The position numbers and the translations under genes were made by a program. The notes under the pieces are model-generated. The model ran no database searches. It had not been told where the DNA came from and was given only the letters and a program-made list of their open reading frames with translations. Of a stretch of 64,000 bases of DNA, positions 25,087-33,931 are shown piece by piece. The stretch's first letter is position 1. Every line of letters begins with the position of its first letter. This stretch comes from Flintibacter muris (lineage in GTDB: Bacteria; Bacillota; Clostridia; Oscillospirales; Oscillospiraceae), in assembly GCF_943192995.1 (NCBI RefSeq), contig NZ_CALPCP010000005.1, forward strand, positions 1 to 64,000, in the 5' to 3' direction.

Positions 25087-27267
25087 ATGATCGTACTCGA
25101 TAATGAAAACCGAGTTTTTACTCTGCACACCAAGAACACCACTTATCAAATGAAAGCTGACCAGCACAATGTGCTGATCCACACCTACTACGGCCCCAGA
25201 GTGAGCGGCAGCGATCTGTCCTACCTGGTCCGCTATATGGACCGGGGCTGTGCCCCCAACCCGCCTGAGGCAGGGCTGGACCGGACCTACTCGCTGAACA
25301 CTCTCCCCCAGGAGTACTCCACCTGCGGCCTTGGGGACTTCCGTCTACCCTCTATTGAGATTGAGTACCCGGACGGAAGCCGGGCAGTGGATCTGCGCCT
25401 CACCGACTGGGAGGAGGAGCAGGGCAAGTACGAGCTGGACGGCCTGCCCTTCTTCCACGGGGCGCAGGCAAGCACCCTTCGGCTTTACCTGGAGGACACC
25501 ACGACCAATCTGGTGGTGGAGCTGACCTACGGCGTGTTTGAGGACTGCGACCTGATTACCCGCTGTGTTGAGGTACACAACTACGGGGCCGCTCCCATCC
25601 GCCTGTGCCAGTGCGCCTCTGTATGCCTGGATTTTCTGCGCTCTGACCTGGACCTGATTACCTTTGATGGCTGTCACCTGATGGAGCGGTCACCCGACCG
25701 CTCCCCCCTGCGCTCGGGTACCCAGGGGGTGGGCAGCGTCCGGGGCACCTCCAGCCATCAGCACAACCCCTTCGTGGTCCTCTGCGATCGGAACGCCAAC
25801 GAGGACCACGGCCTGTGCTACGGCGCCGCACTGCTGTACAGCGGCAACTTCCAGGCCCAGGTGGAGGTCAGCCAGTATGACAACGCCCGGCTGGTTATGG
25901 GAATCAATCCCTATCACTTCTGCTGGACCCTGGAACCCGGCACGTCCTTCACCGCCCCGGAGGCGGCGCTGATCTGCTCCCCCAACGGCCTGGGCCAGAT
26001 GAGCCGCCAGTATCACCGGGCCATCCGGGAGCACCTGATCCAAGACCCCCTGCGCGGCCAGCGCCGCCCGGTGCTGATTAACAACTGGGAGGCCACCTAT
26101 TTTAATTTCACCGCTGACAAACTGGTGGACTTTGCCAAAACCGCCGCTCCTCTGGGTATTGAGCTGCTGGTCATGGACGATGGCTGGTTCGGCAAGCGGG
26201 ACGACGACAACAGCGGCCTGGGCGACTGGTCTGTCAACACCGAAAAGCTCCCCGGCGGGCTGGAGGCCCTGGTGCCCCGTATCCAGGAGCTGGGGATGAA
26301 ATTCGGCATCTGGATTGAGCCGGAGATGGTCAACGAGGACAGCTGCCTCTACCGGGAGCACCCGGACTGGGCGCTGACCATTCCAGGCAGGGCCCCCACC
26401 CGGTGCCGCAATCAGCTGGTGCTGGACTTCTCCCGCGCGGAGGTGCGCCAGCATATCTACAAGCAGATCAAGGCCGTTTTGTCCAGCGCTGATATCGCCT
26501 ATGTAAAGTGGGACATGAACCGCAGCCTTACCGACGTGTGGTCCGCCGCACTGCCCGCCCAGTGCCAGGGGGAGGTCTTCCACCGGTATGTTCTGGGCGT
26601 GTACGAGATGCTGGACTGGCTGCGCCGGGACTTCCCCCACATTTTGATTGAGGGCTGCGCCGGCGGCGGCGGCCGGTTTGACGCCGGAATGCTCTACTAC
26701 ACCCCGCAGATCTGGTGCAGCGACAACACCGACGCCATTGACCGCCTGCGCATCCAGTACGGCACCTCCTTCTGCTATCCGGTGAGCGCCGTGGGGTCCC
26801 ATGTTTCCGCTGTCCCCAATGAGGCCAACGGACGCACTACCCCCATCCGGACCCGGGGCGTGGTGGCTATGTCTGGCACCTTCGGCTACGAGATGGACCC
26901 CAACCAGACCACCCAGGAGGAAAAGGAGGTCATTCGGGAGCAGGTGGCCTTCTTCAAGGAGCACTACAACCTGATTCAGCAGGGAGACTACTACCGCCTC
27001 ACCGATCCCTTCCAGAACGGCCCTTACACCGCCTGGGCCCATGTCGCCCCCGACGGGCGCGAGGCCCTGGTTTCTCTGGTGTTCACCTCCCTGCGTGCGG
27101 CCCAGCCCTTCCGGGTATTGAAGCTCAAGGGACTGAACCCCCAGCTGACCTACCAGATCAACGGCGAGGGCTCCTGGCCTGGCGACGTGCTTATGTGCGC
27201 CGGCTATCCCCTGCCTATGCTCAACGGGGACTACCAATCCTTGCAGCTCTACCTCAGTGCCATATAA
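25087..27267 (+). CDS. Alpha-galactosidase, GH36
   Basis: A 726-residue retaining alpha-galactosidase of the Firmicutes AgaR/RafA type. An N-terminal beta-sandwich is followed by a TIM barrel and a C-terminal beta domain. ELLVMDDGWFGKRDDD starts the catalytic region. The nucleophile is D476 in YVKWDMNR, the acid/base is D546 in CSDNTD, and EGCAGGGGRFD is the conserved glycine-rich loop. No signal peptide, so it acts in the cytosol on imported alpha-galactosides. The neighbouring ABC importer is the obvious supply route. GGGGGTATCCCT precedes the ATG. Confidence 0.96.
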   Translation: MIVLDNENRVFTLHTKNTTYQMKADQHNVLIHTYYGPRVSGSDLSYLVRYMDRGCAPNPPEAGLDRTYSLNTLPQEYSTCGLGDFRLPSIEIEYPDGSRAVDLRLTDWEEEQGKYELDGLPFFHGAQASTLRLYLEDTTTNLVVELTYGVFEDCDLITRCVEVHNYGAAPIRLCQCASVCLDFLRSDLDLITFDGCHLMERSPDRSPLRSGTQGVGSVRGTSSHQHNPFVVLCDRNANEDHGLCYGAALLYSGNFQAQVEVSQYDNARLVMGINPYHFCWTLEPGTSFTAPEAALICSPNGLGQMSRQYHRAIREHLIQDPLRGQRRPVLINNWEATYFNFTADKLVDFAKTAAPLGIELLVMDDGWFGKRDDDNSGLGDWSVNTEKLPGGLEALVPRIQELGMKFGIWIEPEMVNEDSCLYREHPDWALTIPGRAPTRCRNQLVLDFSRAEVRQHIYKQIKAVLSSADIAYVKWDMNRSLTDVWSAALPAQCQGEVFHRYVLGVYEMLDWLRRDFPHILIEGCAGGGGRFDAGMLYYTPQIWCSDNTDAIDRLRIQYGTSFCYPVSAVGSHVSAVPNEANGRTTPIRTRGVVAMSGTFGYEMDPNQTTQEEKEVIREQVAFFKEHYNLIQQGDYYRLTDPFQNGPYTAWAHVAPDGREALVSLVFTSLRAAQPFRVLKLKGLNPQLTYQINGEGSWPGDVLMCAGYPLPMLNGDYQSLQLYLSAI

Positions 27268-27342
27268 AAAACACTCCCGCCCAGGACCGGGGGGCCTCAT
27301 AAGGAAGTATTTTTATCTTGAAGAAGTGGCGTAGTCGGGAGG

Positions 27343-28440
27343 CTACGCCGCTTCTTCCTTTGCCTGGGGAGTGGGGAGAATACCAATGAAGTTATAAACA
27401 ATGTCAATCTGCTGGGTGCGGTGTCCGCTGGATTTGTCCGGGGCGTGTACGTTGATACGCTCTATAAACTCGTTAAGAATGGCCGGGGTGAGCGTGTCAA
27501 TCTCGCTGTACTTCTTCACCAGGGCGATAAACTGCGCCACGTTCACGGCCTGGGCCTGTTCCTTGTCCAATTCAGCATGGAGGGCCTTGGCCTTTTCTGT
27601 CAGCGTGCGCTGTTCGTCCTCGTAGGACTTGGACAGCTTGGAAAAACGCTCGTCTGAAAGTTTCCCGCTGATATTGTCCTCATAGATACGCTGAAACAGC
27701 ACGTCTAAATCCGATATACGCCGCTCGGCCTGGGCTAGCTCCCGCCGCTTCTGCGCTGTCTCCCGCTTTTGGTCGGCCATACTCTTATCCATCACCGTTT
27801 GGACAAATTCGGCTTCGTGGGCCTGGACATATTGCACCGTCCGCCGCAGATGTTCCAGCACAATATCAGATAGAACAACCTCCCGGATAAAGTGAGCGGA
27901 ACAGGTGCCCGTATTGCTCTTGTAGTTGGCACAGCAAAAATGGTTTTGCCTGTCCTCGAAGTTGGCGGCAGTACGATAATGTAGCTTTGCGCCGCAGTCA
28001 GCACAGTACACCAGCCCGGAAAACATGCTGTGCTTGCCCGTCTTGGTGGGGCGGCGCTTGTTCTTCCGTAGCTCCTGCACCCGTTCCTAGGTCTCCCGGT
28101 CTATGATTGCCGGGTGGGTGTCCGGGAACACCTTCCACTTGTCCGGGGGGTTCTGTACCCGTTTCTTGGACTTGTAAGACTTTTTATAGCCCTTGAAATT
28201 CACCGTACAGCCTGTGTACTCCATCCGTTCTAAAATCTTTGCCACCAGCTTGCTATCCCATTCATACGGATTTTCGCGGGGGTGGCCCACCACAGGGAGG
28301 CCCTTTGCCAGCTTGTACGCCGTGGGGGTCAGCACCTGCGCCGCCCGGAGCCGCTTGGCGATCTGCATAGGCCCCAGACCATCCATACACAGGCTGAATA
28401 TCTCCCGTACCACCTGGGCCGCTTCTTCGTCTATCTCCCA
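27343..28440 (-). pseudogene. Large serine recombinase, broken
   Basis: Minus-strand remnant of a TnpX-like recombinase. From about 28440 it reads WEIDEEAAQVVREIFSLCMD, then GYKKSYKSKKRVQNPPDKW, AIIDRET, stop, ERVQELRKNKRRPTKTGKHS, a zinc ribbon (CADCGAKLHY...CCANYKSNTGTC) and a coiled-coil tail. The stop at 28087-28089 is TAG where relatives have Trp (DRETWERVQ), a single G-to-A change. The catalytic N-terminal domain is missing: upstream DNA is the end of a conjugation gene on the other strand. It therefore cannot be active. Confidence 0.85.
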
Positions 28441-28445
28441 GCCGC

Positions 28446-28529
28446 ATGGCAAGCGGCGCACTGTCACCGAAGAAGCCGCAGTACGGCGACCCGGACTATT
28501 ATTCATTCAAACCGGGCGAAAGCCTGTAA
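28446..28529 (+). pseudogene. VirD4-like coupling protein, 3' end
   Basis: A 27-codon frame (MASGALSPKKPQYGDPDYY, ending KPGESL) directly abuts the broken recombinase at about 28440. It looks like the C-terminal tail of the VirD4/TcpA-like ATPase that precedes the VirB6-like gene in clostridial conjugative elements. The identification rests on position and tail-like sequence, so it is tentative. Confidence 0.4.
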
Positions 28530-28551
28530 AACAACAAAAGGAGGATTTTAT

Positions 28552-29229
28552 TATGGCACAGAAAATGACAGGAGCATTACCTACGTCCTATGCTATGAGC
28601 TTATCAGCATGGTAACGGAAAAGAACAATATGCACGACGTTGACACTTCCATGTTCTTCAAGTGGGTGTTCAAGGCGTTTGTGGCAGTCTACCTTGTGAC
28701 GCACACCTTTGACATCACTATGGCGGTGTTCGATATGGCGCAGCACGTTGTTTCCGGCGCGGCGGGGGTAATCGGCGGCAGCACAGAGATTGATGTTGCC
28801 GCCGCCCTTGCTTCCATGCAGGACGGGCTTGACGCTATGGAAATCCCCGAACTGCTCTTACTTGTCATGGAAACAAGCCTTGTGAGCTTGTGCATGAAAA
28901 TCATGTCCGTACTGATAACCGTTATCCTCTACGGGCGCATGATAGAGATTTACCTTTACTGTTCGGTATCGCCTATCCCGTTTGCAACAATGACGAACCG
29001 GGAATGGGGGCAGATAGGAAACAACTACCTCAAATCCCTGTTCGCTATCGGTTTTCAAGGCTTCCTCATTATGATATGCGTCGGCATTTACGCGGTTCTG
29101 GTAAACAACATGATAATAGCGGACAATCTGCACAGCGCGATATTCTCCCTTGCAGCCTATACCGTTATCCTCTGTTTCTCCCTGTTCAAATCCGGCGCAC
29201 TGGCGAAGTCGATATTCTCCGCGCATTAG
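28552..29229 (+). pseudogene. VirB6/TrbL-like conjugation membrane protein, N-truncated
   Basis: From about 28576 the frame reads TYVLCYELISMVTEKNNMHD to the stop at 29229, with four or five membrane helices (FKAFVAVYLVTHTFDI, MKIMSVLITVILYG, FLIMICVGIYAVLV). Relatives in clostridial elements (CD1112-type) have about 90 more residues before CYELIS. Those are gone: the ribosome site and MAQKMTGAL start at 28552 belong to another small gene and are in a different frame. A deletion joined the two. GTG or ATG codons inside could still start a shortened protein. Confidence 0.75.
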
Positions 29230-29406
29230 CGGCGTGTCAAGGGCAGGGTGGAGATTTTCAGAGCGAAGCGGCGAAAATACGACCCGACCTTGACGCGGAT
29301 AACCCCCATATAATACGGGCGGGCAAAGGGCATAGATTGACCTTTGCCTTGATTACCCTTATGGGAAGTTACAGCAACACCAAACCCAGAGAAAGGAGGT
29401 TTTCAC
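29230..29406 (+). other. Intergenic stretch in the element
   Basis: 177 bp between the VirB6-like and PrgI-like remnants. I see no frame with family similarity; it ends in AGAAAGGAGG, the ribosome site of the PrgI-like gene. Confidence 0.5.
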
Positions 29407-29556
29407 TTGGCGTATGTACCCGTACCCAAAGACTTATCCAAAGTCAAGACAAAAGTAGCGTTCAACCTTACCAAACGGCAGATTGTATGTTTTGCGGCGG
29501 CTCTCCTGTTCGGCTTGCCGCTTTTCTTTCTGCTCAAAGACAGCACAGGCATATGC
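29407..29556 (+). pseudogene. PrgI-family protein, C-truncated
   Basis: Starts at a TTG behind AAAGGAGGTTTTCAC and reads AYVPVPKDLSKVKTKVAFNL, then RQIVCFAAALLFGLPLFFLL. This is the N-terminus and first membrane helices of PrgI, a small inner-membrane component of Gram-positive conjugation systems. Relatives continue with a second helix pair and a soluble tail. Here the match stops after KDSTG, and the frame continues only to 29622 in unrelated sequence. The following VirB4-like ATPase gene is also absent, so a multi-kilobase deletion is likely. Confidence 0.8.
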
Positions 29557-30226
29557 AATCGAGCTAACGGGGACGGAGCGCGGGAAAATCAAGGGCAATC
29601 TGTACGAACTGGACTACGCTAAACATTATGAGCGCGTCAAGGAAAAGGAGCTGCCCGCCGATACGGTGAAGCTGATTTATGAGCATGGGGAACGGGAGAT
29701 ACCCGCCGGACAGTTTTTCAACGGCAATCCCGATTATGAGCTTGGAAAGTTTGAACGCTTTGAAGCCGTACCCAACGACCCGGACGCGCTGCAATCGCTC
29801 TTACAGGAAGAACGGCGCAGCCGGGAGCAGCTTCCGCCGGGGGATTTCAAGGCGCATATCGCCGCATTGCGGGACGGGCTGATTGAAACGGAAGCGCGGC
29901 GCATTGTACGGGAAATGAAGCGGCACGACACGCCGAACAGCCCCAACAAGACCCATTTCATGGTAGAGCTTTCCCCGGCGTTCATGCAGCTTGCAGCCAC
30001 AAAGGACACTGACCGCCTTTTCTCCATGCTGCCCTACAAGACCCTTGCCTTTTCCAAAATCGAGGGCAGACATGGGACGTATGCGCTGATTGACAAGGGG
30101 GAGAACCGGGACAGGAAGATAAGGAAGCCCCGCCCCTCTATCCGGGCGCAGCTTAAAGCAGACAAGGCAAAGACCGCCCCGAAAAAGGCGGCGGCAAAAA
30201 CAAAAAATCACGATATGGAGGTATGA
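29552..30226 (+). pseudogene. Conjugative-element protein of unknown function, 5' truncated
   Basis: From about 29552 the frame reads AIELTGTERGKIKGNLYELD, ... VKLIYEHGEREIPAGQFFNG, ... HFMVELSPAFMQLAATKDTD, to a Lys/Ala-rich basic tail ending in NHDMEV. I do not recognise a defined domain. Similar C-terminal segments accompany mobilisation genes in clostridial elements. It has no start codon of its own at the joint with the PrgI fragment (a different frame), and the fused frame from 29483 adds only out-of-frame PrgI sequence. It overlaps the next ribosome site. Confidence 0.5.
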
Positions 30227-30228
30227 GC

Positions 30229-30435
30229 ATGATTAGACTGACTGTTGAAGAAACAAACCTTTTGAGCATTTACAACGAGGGCGGCAAGCGGGCTTTGATT
30301 GAGAATGTCAACGCCGCGCTGCCCTACATGGACGCGGATATGCGGGAGCTTGCAAAGCGCACCCTTTCCAAAGTGGACGCTTTGACCGAAGCGGAATTTG
30401 CAGAGCTTCCCATTTACGCCGCTGATGAAGTATGA
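30229..30435 (+). CDS. Transposon-transfer assisting protein (TTRAP family)
   Basis: A 68-residue protein, MIRLTVEETNLLSIYNEGGK and an acidic helical rest, matching the TTRAP family found in clostridial mobilisable and conjugative transposons. The role is genetic, not biochemical, in what is known. I use the ATG at 30229, 7 bases after GGAGG, rather than the one at 30223. The stop overlaps the next gene's start (ATGA). Confidence 0.85.
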   Translation: MIRLTVEETNLLSIYNEGGKRALIENVNAALPYMDADMRELAKRTLSKVDALTEAEFAELPIYAADEV

Positions 30436-30797
30436 ACGGGGTTAAGCGGCTGACGCCGCCCCAGAGCCGGAAAGTCAACGCCCTTGTGCGCCGGACGTGC
30501 TGCAATTATGATAACGGGAACTGTATCTTACTGGACGACGGGGACGAGTGCGTTTGTCCGCAGCTCATTTCCTATTCGCTTCTCTGCAAGTGGTTCCGGG
30601 CTGCGGTGCTTCCCGCCGACAGGCTACTCTATGCGGAGCTTTACCAGACAGGGGACAAGAAGAAGTGTACCGAGTGCGGCGCGTTCTTTGCGTCAACCTC
30701 TAACAGTGTCAAATACTGCCCCGTCTGCCGGAAGCGTATCACCCGCAGACAAGCTGCCGAGCGCATGAGGAAAAGACGCACCCCTGTTACGCAGTAG
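30432..30797 (+). CDS. Cysteine-rich VLP-type protein
   Basis: A 121-residue protein with about 11 cysteines: RRTCCNYDNGNCILLDDGDE, CVCPQLISYSLLCKWF and a C-terminal zinc-ribbon-like C-x2-C...C-x2-C (CTECGAFFAS, YCPVCRKRI). This is the Cys-rich VLP family carried by clostridial conjugative elements next to the relaxase. A basic C-terminus suggests nucleic-acid contact. Function is unknown. It is translationally coupled to the TTRAP gene. Confidence 0.8.
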   Translation: MNGVKRLTPPQSRKVNALVRRTCCNYDNGNCILLDDGDECVCPQLISYSLLCKWFRAAVLPADRLLYAELYQTGDKKKCTECGAFFASTSNSVKYCPVCRKRITRRQAAERMRKRRTPVTQ

Positions 30798-30924
30798 GTG
30801 CGGAAAATCCCTTGATTTACAGGGCTTTCCGGGCGTGAAAATCGGATAGGCGATACTTTATACCTTTACCCCCGAAAATGGCGTTCTACTGCGTAACATT
30901 CACGAAAACAGCACCCATAAAAAG

Positions 30925-30972
30925 ACAGGGCGCGGAAGTCATATACTGGCTTCCGCGCCCTGTTCTTTTTTT
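30925..30972. terminator. Intrinsic terminator between convergent genes
   Basis: ACAGGGCGCGGAAG...CTTCCGCGCCCTGT (14-bp stem) with TTTTTTT on the + strand. Confidence 0.8.
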
Positions 30973-30974
30973 GC

Positions 30975-31226
30975 CTATCTGACATTTCCCTTTTCCATTT
31001 CTTCAAGCGGGAACTGCGGGAGGGCTTCTATCAGCTTCTTTGTGATAGACTGGCGCATATCTTCGTTGATTTCCTGTTTCGTGCTTCCGTCTGGCTGTCT
31101 GACCGCTACCGTCGATAGCCTGTCGATTTCGTCCTTGTAGCAATCCACGACTTTCTCCACCGCCCATTTCTCCCCGGCAACGGCGGCGCGTATGGTTTCA
31201 TATTCCGGCATTTTCTGGTTTTCCAT
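30975..31226 (-). CDS. HTH_16-type small protein of the element
   Basis: An 83-residue protein, MENQKMPEYETIRAAVAGEK, with WAVEKVVDCYKDEIDRLSTV and EDMRQSITKKLIEALPQF. It is similar in plan to the sigma-like N-terminal HTH proteins of Tn916 (ORF8 type) and to the protein at 36083 in this window. The start at 31226 follows AGAGGAGCGTTGAGC. It probably acts in element regulation or excision, but function is not established. Confidence 0.75.
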   Translation of the reverse strand: MENQKMPEYETIRAAVAGEKWAVEKVVDCYKDEIDRLSTVAVRQPDGSTKQEINEDMRQSITKKLIEALPQFPLEEMEKGNVR

Positions 31227-31289
31227 GCTCAACGCTCCTCTGCTTTTTGATAGCCCTATCATAGCACAGCGGCGGGGATTTTGCTATCC

Positions 31290-32636
31290 TTATCCGCGTT
31301 CTGTTTCCTTTTCCCGTTCCGGCTGTCTGTCTGCCTGTAAAATGCTGTCAATGTTCTGCTTGATAATATCATATTCCCGGACTTTCTTTTTCAATTTTCC
31401 ATAGTCGGCGTAAAGGGCTTCTTTCTGCGCTTGGAGGGCTTCATACTCCGATTGCAGCGCGGCGAGGTTCGGGAGCTTCGCAATGCCCGCCGCTTTCAGT
31501 GACCTTACGGCGGCTTCATGGAGGATAATTGCCTGTTCCTGTCCGGCGCGGTACTTCTCCCTGTTCCTTGCCTTGCGGTATGCGTCATAGACAGGCTTTG
31601 TCTTTTGATAGGTGGAAACATTCTTGATAAGCACCGCCATTTCCGCAAGCCGCTTTTCGGCGTTCTTCAATGCGTCTGCCGCCTGTCCGCTTTCCGCTGC
31701 CATTTCCTCAATCCGGCTGACTAAATCCGCGTACTGCTCAATCTTATGTTCCGTCAAGAAATTCATTGTTTTAGCTGCCTGTTTCAGATTGTGGATTTTC
31801 GCCCACTGTTCATAGCCCTTACTCTGCGCTGCCTTGATACTGTTCTCAATGTCGATAAGCAGCGACACGCCGCGCTGCTCTCTGGGAGCTTTCGCCACCT
31901 TTGTCCGTCTGCCCGCTATCCGTTCCCTTACGGCTTCCTCTGTATAGTCTGCGCCGAGGGTTTTAAGGCGGGTGAAGCGTTCCTGTCCGGGGGCGCGGCA
32001 TGATACATATTTCCCCGGCTTTATCTCATAGCCCGCCGCCTGTAACCGCGTTAGCAATTCCTCAAAACTGGAAACTTGGGGGATAAGCGCGTCAACAGTG
32101 GTTTTCAGCTTGCCTTTCCAACTTGTACCCGTCTTTTCTGCCTGGTACTCCGCATAGCTCTTTCCCTTGCTGCCCTTGCCGGGGACGACAACGGACAAGC
32201 CATTTTCCCGGCACAGCTTGTCGCTCATGTTCCGTATGCCGTAATAGCTCCTTTTGTTGGAATTGTATTTATGGTGGTCTACAAAGTTCACCGCGCAAAA
32301 AATGATATGGTTATGGACGTGTCCTTTGTCAATGTGCGTCGTGAGTACATACTCATGCTGCCCCTTTGTTACCGCGTCGGCAAGCTGCTTTCCGATTTCA
32401 TGGGCTTTCTGATAATCGACTTCCCCCGGCTCAAAGGACTGTATCAGATGAAAGGCTAAATTGTTCCCCTTTTGGAGTGCTTGCGACAGGGTATATTCAA
32501 ACTCAATATCTGCCGTTTCATAGGAGCAACCGAAAGAGGACACAAGCATTTTCCCGTCCGTCTTGTCCGGGTTTTCGATATAGTCAAGGGCTTTGCTTAG
32601 AGTGCTTTTAATAGGCTTAATCTTTGTAACCGCCAT
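31290..32636 (-). CDS. Relaxase (MobA/VirD2-like)
   Basis: A 448-residue relaxase. The N-terminal nuclease domain starts MAVTKIKPIKSTLSKALDYI. It contains AFHLIQSFEPGEVDYQKAHE and the metal-binding His cluster HIDKGHVHNHIIF; the catalytic Tyr is probably the one in SKALDYIENP. The C-terminal half is a long coiled coil (EYEALQAQKEALYADYGKLK). It would nick oriT and pilot the strand into the recipient. Its start overlaps the end of MobC by 40 bp, the common MobC-relaxase arrangement. It appears intact even though the transfer channel genes of the element are decayed, so the element may be mobilisable in trans. Confidence 0.93.
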   Translation of the reverse strand: MAVTKIKPIKSTLSKALDYIENPDKTDGKMLVSSFGCSYETADIEFEYTLSQALQKGNNLAFHLIQSFEPGEVDYQKAHEIGKQLADAVTKGQHEYVLTTHIDKGHVHNHIIFCAVNFVDHHKYNSNKRSYYGIRNMSDKLCRENGLSVVVPGKGSKGKSYAEYQAEKTGTSWKGKLKTTVDALIPQVSSFEELLTRLQAAGYEIKPGKYVSCRAPGQERFTRLKTLGADYTEEAVRERIAGRRTKVAKAPREQRGVSLLIDIENSIKAAQSKGYEQWAKIHNLKQAAKTMNFLTEHKIEQYADLVSRIEEMAAESGQAADALKNAEKRLAEMAVLIKNVSTYQKTKPVYDAYRKARNREKYRAGQEQAIILHEAAVRSLKAAGIAKLPNLAALQSEYEALQAQKEALYADYGKLKKKVREYDIIKQNIDSILQADRQPEREKETERG

Positions 32637-32926
32637 ATCTCCGCAAGCACCCCCTTTATTTCCTCTATGTCCTCTTGGTATGCGTTCCCCGTCGCGTTTA
32701 CGCGGCGTGCTATCTGGTTGACGTTGACACCGATTTTCTGTATCTCTGCGGTCATAGCCTTTATATCGGCGTGGTCTATCTGAATGATATACCCGTCAAT
32801 GGCAATCTTCCGCAGATACGCCGCCATGTTCCGGGTGGGTACGAGCTTCATTTTTTCCAGTATTAAATCCCGTTCCGCTTCCGTCACTCTGAATTTGATT
32901 TGCACTGTCCTTTTGCGTCCGTCCAT
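32597..32926 (-). CDS. MobC-like relaxosome protein
   Basis: A 109-residue ribbon-helix-helix protein: KRTVQIKFRVTEAERDLILE, then NMAAYLRKIAIDGYIIQID and the typical IGVNVNQIARRVNATG. It should bind oriT and help the relaxase nick. The start at 32926 lies 6 bases after AAAGGAGC. Length fits the family. Confidence 0.9.
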   Translation of the reverse strand: MDGRKRTVQIKFRVTEAERDLILEKMKLVPTRNMAAYLRKIAIDGYIIQIDHADIKAMTAEIQKIGVNVNQIARRVNATGNAYQEDIEEIKGVLAEIWRLQRLSLLKAL

Positions 32927-32958
32927 GTGTTCGCTCCTTTCCTTTCCGTTCCGAGGGT

Positions 32959-32980
32959 TTGGGACACTTCCCAACAAGCA
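32959..32980. other. Candidate oriT inverted repeat
   Basis: TTGGGA-CACT-TCCCAA followed by CAAGCA, 33 bp upstream of mobC. A short inverted repeat next to relaxosome genes is the usual oriT plan; the nick site is unknown. Confidence 0.4.
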
Positions 32981-33193
32981 ATTTTCAACCGACGCGCCGC
33001 AGCGCGGGAGGGCGAAAATACGGAAGTGGTACCCGCTTCCTATGCTTGCTACGAATGTTTTTATCCTTTAGGCTCTTATCACCTACTACGGAGAAAAAGC
33101 GATTTTGCCAAACTTACGCAAAAGAAAAACGCTGCAACCTCAAAAAAGATTACAACGCTTTCTAAATCCTGTTCAGTTTTAAGTCGGACATTC

Positions 33194-33547
33194 CTATTCG
33201 CCCTCTTTTTCGACTTCGGAAATCTCCTTTGCCGTTGCGGTTACAATCCGTATGCCTGTATCGCTCATACCGTCAAGAAGCGCGTCAAGCTGCCGCCGCT
33301 GCGTGTTCTTCTCCGGCGGCGTTTCTAAAAGGAATTGGTCTACGGATATATGGTAACGCTGTATCAGCTCAAAGAATATCTGTAAACTTGGGTGCTGCCC
33401 CTTGTTCTCAATGTTCGCAAGGTAGCGCGGCGAGATAAACATTTCGTCGCCTACTTTCTTGCGGCTCTCCTTGCATCCCTCACGCGCTGCCTTTATCGCT
33501 GCCCCAAAAGCCTTAAAGTCGTATCGTGGTACTGGTCTTTTTGCCAT
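33194..33547 (-). CDS. XRE-family transcriptional regulator
   Basis: A 117-residue Cro/C1-type HTH protein. FGAAIKAAREGCKESRKKVG and FISPRYLANIENKGQHPSLQ are the helix-turn-helix; IFFELIQRYHISVDQFLLE completes the domain. The C-terminal half is charged. It has the position and size of the regulator found between mobilisation genes and cargo in Tn4451/Tn916-like elements. The 213-bp stretch between it and the oriT repeat shows no other gene. Confidence 0.9.
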   Translation of the reverse strand: MAKRPVPRYDFKAFGAAIKAAREGCKESRKKVGDEMFISPRYLANIENKGQHPSLQIFFELIQRYHISVDQFLLETPPEKNTQRRQLDALLDGMSDTGIRIVTATAKEISEVEKEGE

Positions 33548-33643
33548 AGTTATTCACCCTATTACATTTTACTGTTCCCCTTTCTTCTTGGATATGTCTA
33601 CGTAGTTCTATCAGTTAGCCAAAATAATTCATATATATATATG

Positions 33644-33671
33644 TTGACAACAAGCTGCTTTTGTATATAAT
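33644..33671 (+). promoter_or_regulatory. Promoter of the cargo resistance-like operon
   Basis: TTGACA (33644-33649), 16-bp spacer, TATAAT (33666-33671), 25 bp before the leader peptide. It is strong and constitutive-looking, as expected if control is by attenuation. Confidence 0.8.
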
Positions 33672-33696
33672 ATTATATAAAAGGGGGGGAATGTTT

Positions 33697-33723
33697 ATGT
33701 TACATAGCATGCGTATTCGATAA
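33697..33723 (+). CDS. Leader peptide MLHSMRIR
   Basis: An 8-residue ORF, MLHSMRIR and TAA, 7 bases after an unusually strong GGGGGG site. It resembles the RLR class of macrolide-sensing leaders (ErmD leader begins MTHSMRLR): the R-I-R tripeptide fits the Arg/Lys-x-Arg/Lys motif at which macrolide-bound ribosomes stall, here just before the stop. Its coding sequence can pair with 33773-33797 (ATAGCAT.CG and ATAAGCAT arms). This is sequence inference; stalling has not been shown. Confidence 0.7.
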   Translation: MLHSMRIR

Positions 33724-33747
33724 GCATTGAAATCAAAAAAGATTTTT

Positions 33748-33912
33748 CCCATTTTCAATATGGGCTTTTTTGTCATGCTTATTTTGCGTATGCTATACAA
33801 CAAAACTAACGACGTATAGACATAGTATAAAAACTATGCCTTAATTTTGTTGTAGTATTATATGTATAAATGCAGGTCAATGCTCATGTTGAGAATTGAC
33901 CTGCATTTTTTT
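33748..33912 (+). terminator. Multi-hairpin attenuator
   Basis: Three hairpins lie between the leader and the first gene. CCCAT...ATGGG is followed by CTTTTTT (33748-33771). ACAACAAAACTAA (33797-33809) pairs with TTAATTTTGTTGT (33841-33853), enclosing CATAGT/ACTATG. A 12-bp perfect stem ATGCAGGTCAAT/ATTGACCTGCAT is followed by TTTTTT (33870-33912). The first and last read as terminators. Confidence 0.75.
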
Positions 33913-33931
33913 GCGCAAAAGGAGAAATATT

